Source of the DNA: Pseudomonas sp.
GTDB lineage: Bacteria > Pseudomonadota > Gammaproteobacteria > Pseudomonadales > Pseudomonadaceae
DNA length: 6,196 nucleotides
Assembly: GCF_030147005.1 (NCBI RefSeq)
Contig: NZ_JASLAW010000149.1
Span: 1-6,196, forward strand
Direction: 5' to 3'
Shown here: piece by piece, positions 5,557-6,196 of the stretch
How positions within the stretch are numbered: the stretch's first letter is position 1
Layout of the letters: each line of letters starts with the position of its first letter
Made by a program: the position numbers and the translations under genes
Notes under the pieces: generated by a model
The model's database searches: none
Seen by the model: the letters and a program-made list of their open reading frames with translations, nothing else
Told to the model about the DNA's origin: nothing

Positions 5557-6196
5557 ATGCCCACCCGCTCGAAGATCATCTACACCTTCACCGACGAAGC
5601 CCCAGCCCTCGCCACCTATTCACTGCTGCCTATCGTAGAGGCCTTCACCGCTTCCGCTGATATTGCCGTGGAAACCCGCGATATTTCCCTCGCCGGGCGC
5701 ATCCTCGCAAGCTTCCCCGAGCAACTGGGCGCCAAGGCCATCCCGGACCACCTCGCCGAACTGGGCGACCTGGCCGTTACGCCTGAAGCCAACATCATCA
5801 AGCTGCCCAACATCAGCGCCTCGACTCCGCAGCTGCAAGCCGCGATCAAGGAACTGCAGGCCCAGGGCTACGCCCTGCCGGACTACCCCGAAACCGTAAC
5901 CACCGACGCGGAAAAAGAAACCCGCGCACGTTACGACAAGGTCAAGGGCAGCGCCGTGAACCCGGTACTGCGCGAAGGCAACTCCGACCGCCGCGCGCCG
6001 TTGTCGGTCAAGAATTACGCACGCAAGCACCCGCACAAGATGGGCGCCTGGGCTGCCGACTCCAAGTCGCACATCGCCCACATGAGCAATGGCGACTTCT
6101 ACGGCAGCCCAGGCGCCCATCTTGTGCGGGTGCTTGCGTGCGTAATTCTTGACCGACAACGGCGCGCGGCGGTCGGAGTTGCCTTCGCGCAGTACC
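5557..6196 (+). CDS. idh: Monomeric NADP-dependent isocitrate dehydrogenase, N-terminal part; 3' end chimeric
   Basis: This enzyme performs the same reaction as Icd (isocitrate + NADP+ to 2-oxoglutarate, CO2 and NADPH) but belongs to the unrelated monomeric family of about 740 residues. Only about the first quarter is here. It starts MPTRSKIIYTFTDEAPALA, which is diagnostic. Isocitrate-binding residues known from the Azotobacter enzyme (S132, N135, R139, R145, from memory) fall at the same numbers, around GSAVNPVLREGNSDRRAP. The sequence is normal to residue 184 (FYGS, about 6108). The next 29 codons are the reverse complement of codons 136-167 of the same gene and are not real enzyme sequence, so the frame stays open only by chance. 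The ATG is preceded by a modest AGAAGAGAG purine run ending 11 bases upstream. The gene is divergent from icd. It is partial because the window ends. Confidence 0.95.
   Translation, partial: MPTRSKIIYTFTDEAPALATYSLLPIVEAFTASADIAVETRDISLAGRILASFPEQLGAKAIPDHLAELGDLAVTPEANIIKLPNISASTPQLQAAIKELQAQGYALPDYPETVTTDAEKETRARYDKVKGSAVNPVLREGNSDRRAPLSVKNYARKHPHKMGAWAADSKSHIAHMSNGDFYGSPGAHLVRVLACVILDRQRRAAVGVAFAQY
5964..6058 (+). repeat. Left arm of a perfect 95-bp inverted repeat (native idh sequence)
   Basis: This arm codes for normal idh residues from about V137 to A167 and is the original copy. Its exact reverse complement occupies 6102-6196. I compared the two arms base by base and found no mismatch. 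Confidence 0.97.
6102..6196 (-). repeat. Right arm of the inverted repeat, probable fold-back artefact
   Basis: It is an exact reverse complement of 5964-6058, with 43 unpaired bases between the arms. It starts within the idh codons for Tyr-Gly-Ser at a shared CGGCAGC and continues to the last base of the window. Zero divergence, coding sequence turned antisense, and coincidence with the sequence end all point to a template-switch chimera or assembly error rather than an evolved repeat. Confidence 0.9.

Noticed and set aside
5620..6159. A 179-codon open frame on the minus strand across the end of the window
   Set aside because: It exists because the fold-back puts idh coding sequence on the other strand. 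It begins with true idh residues (MSVKNYARKHPHKMGAWAA) and then runs antisense to idh.
5964..6196. The long inverted repeat as a transposon end, phage invertible switch or hairpin RNA gene
   Set aside because: Both arms are idh coding sequence with zero divergence. There is no recombinase, no target duplication and no T run, and the second arm stops exactly at the window end. An artefact explains all of this.
1..6196. CRISPR arrays, tRNA or rRNA genes, insertion sequences, or an undescribed defence or mobile system
   Set aside because: No spaced direct repeats, cloverleaf-like sequence, transposase or unfamiliar gene cluster was seen. All substantial genes belong to known housekeeping families in their usual order.

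Overview
The window is bacterial chromosomal DNA from a Pseudomonas, most likely of the fluorescens group. This rests on protein sequences I recognise (IF-1, ClpA, ClpS, CspD, two isocitrate dehydrogenases), on the gene order infA / clpA-clpS / cspD / icd / idh that is familiar from Pseudomonas genomes, on high GC content, and on a degenerate Pseudomonas-type REP sequence. No database search was run.

Layout. Positions 1-82 hold the infA leader, with no supportable gene. infA (83-301, +) ends at a strong terminator. A convergent gap of about 250 bp carries the infA terminator, a degenerate REP element and the clpA terminator. clpS (2850-3218, -) and clpA (550-2820, -) form a two-gene operon read leftward. 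A 224-bp divergent region separates clpS from cspD (3443-3727, +). A shared bidirectional terminator follows cspD and serves icd (3806-5062, -). A 494-bp divergent region separates icd from idh (5557 to the window end, +).

How the genes work together. ClpS recognises N-degron proteins and hands them to the ClpA unfoldase, which feeds ClpP (not in this window). CspD is a cold-shock-domain nucleic acid binder of the replication-inhibitor type. icd and idh encode two unrelated NADP-dependent isocitrate dehydrogenases, the homodimeric AceK-regulated type and the monomeric type, placed back to back so that flux at the TCA/glyoxylate branch point can be set by two promoters in one region.

The most striking non-gene signal is at the right edge. 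The last 95 bases (6102-6196) are a perfect reverse complement of 5964-6058, separated by 43 bases. The second arm begins inside the idh coding sequence at a 7-bp microhomology and runs exactly to the window end. It turns idh into an antisense copy of itself. I read this as a fold-back chimera at a sequence or contig end rather than biology. The idh entry is reliable only to about position 6108.

I found no CRISPR array, tRNA, rRNA, insertion sequence, phage gene or undescribed multi-gene system. The rest is a conserved housekeeping region with some small regulatory structures worth checking.
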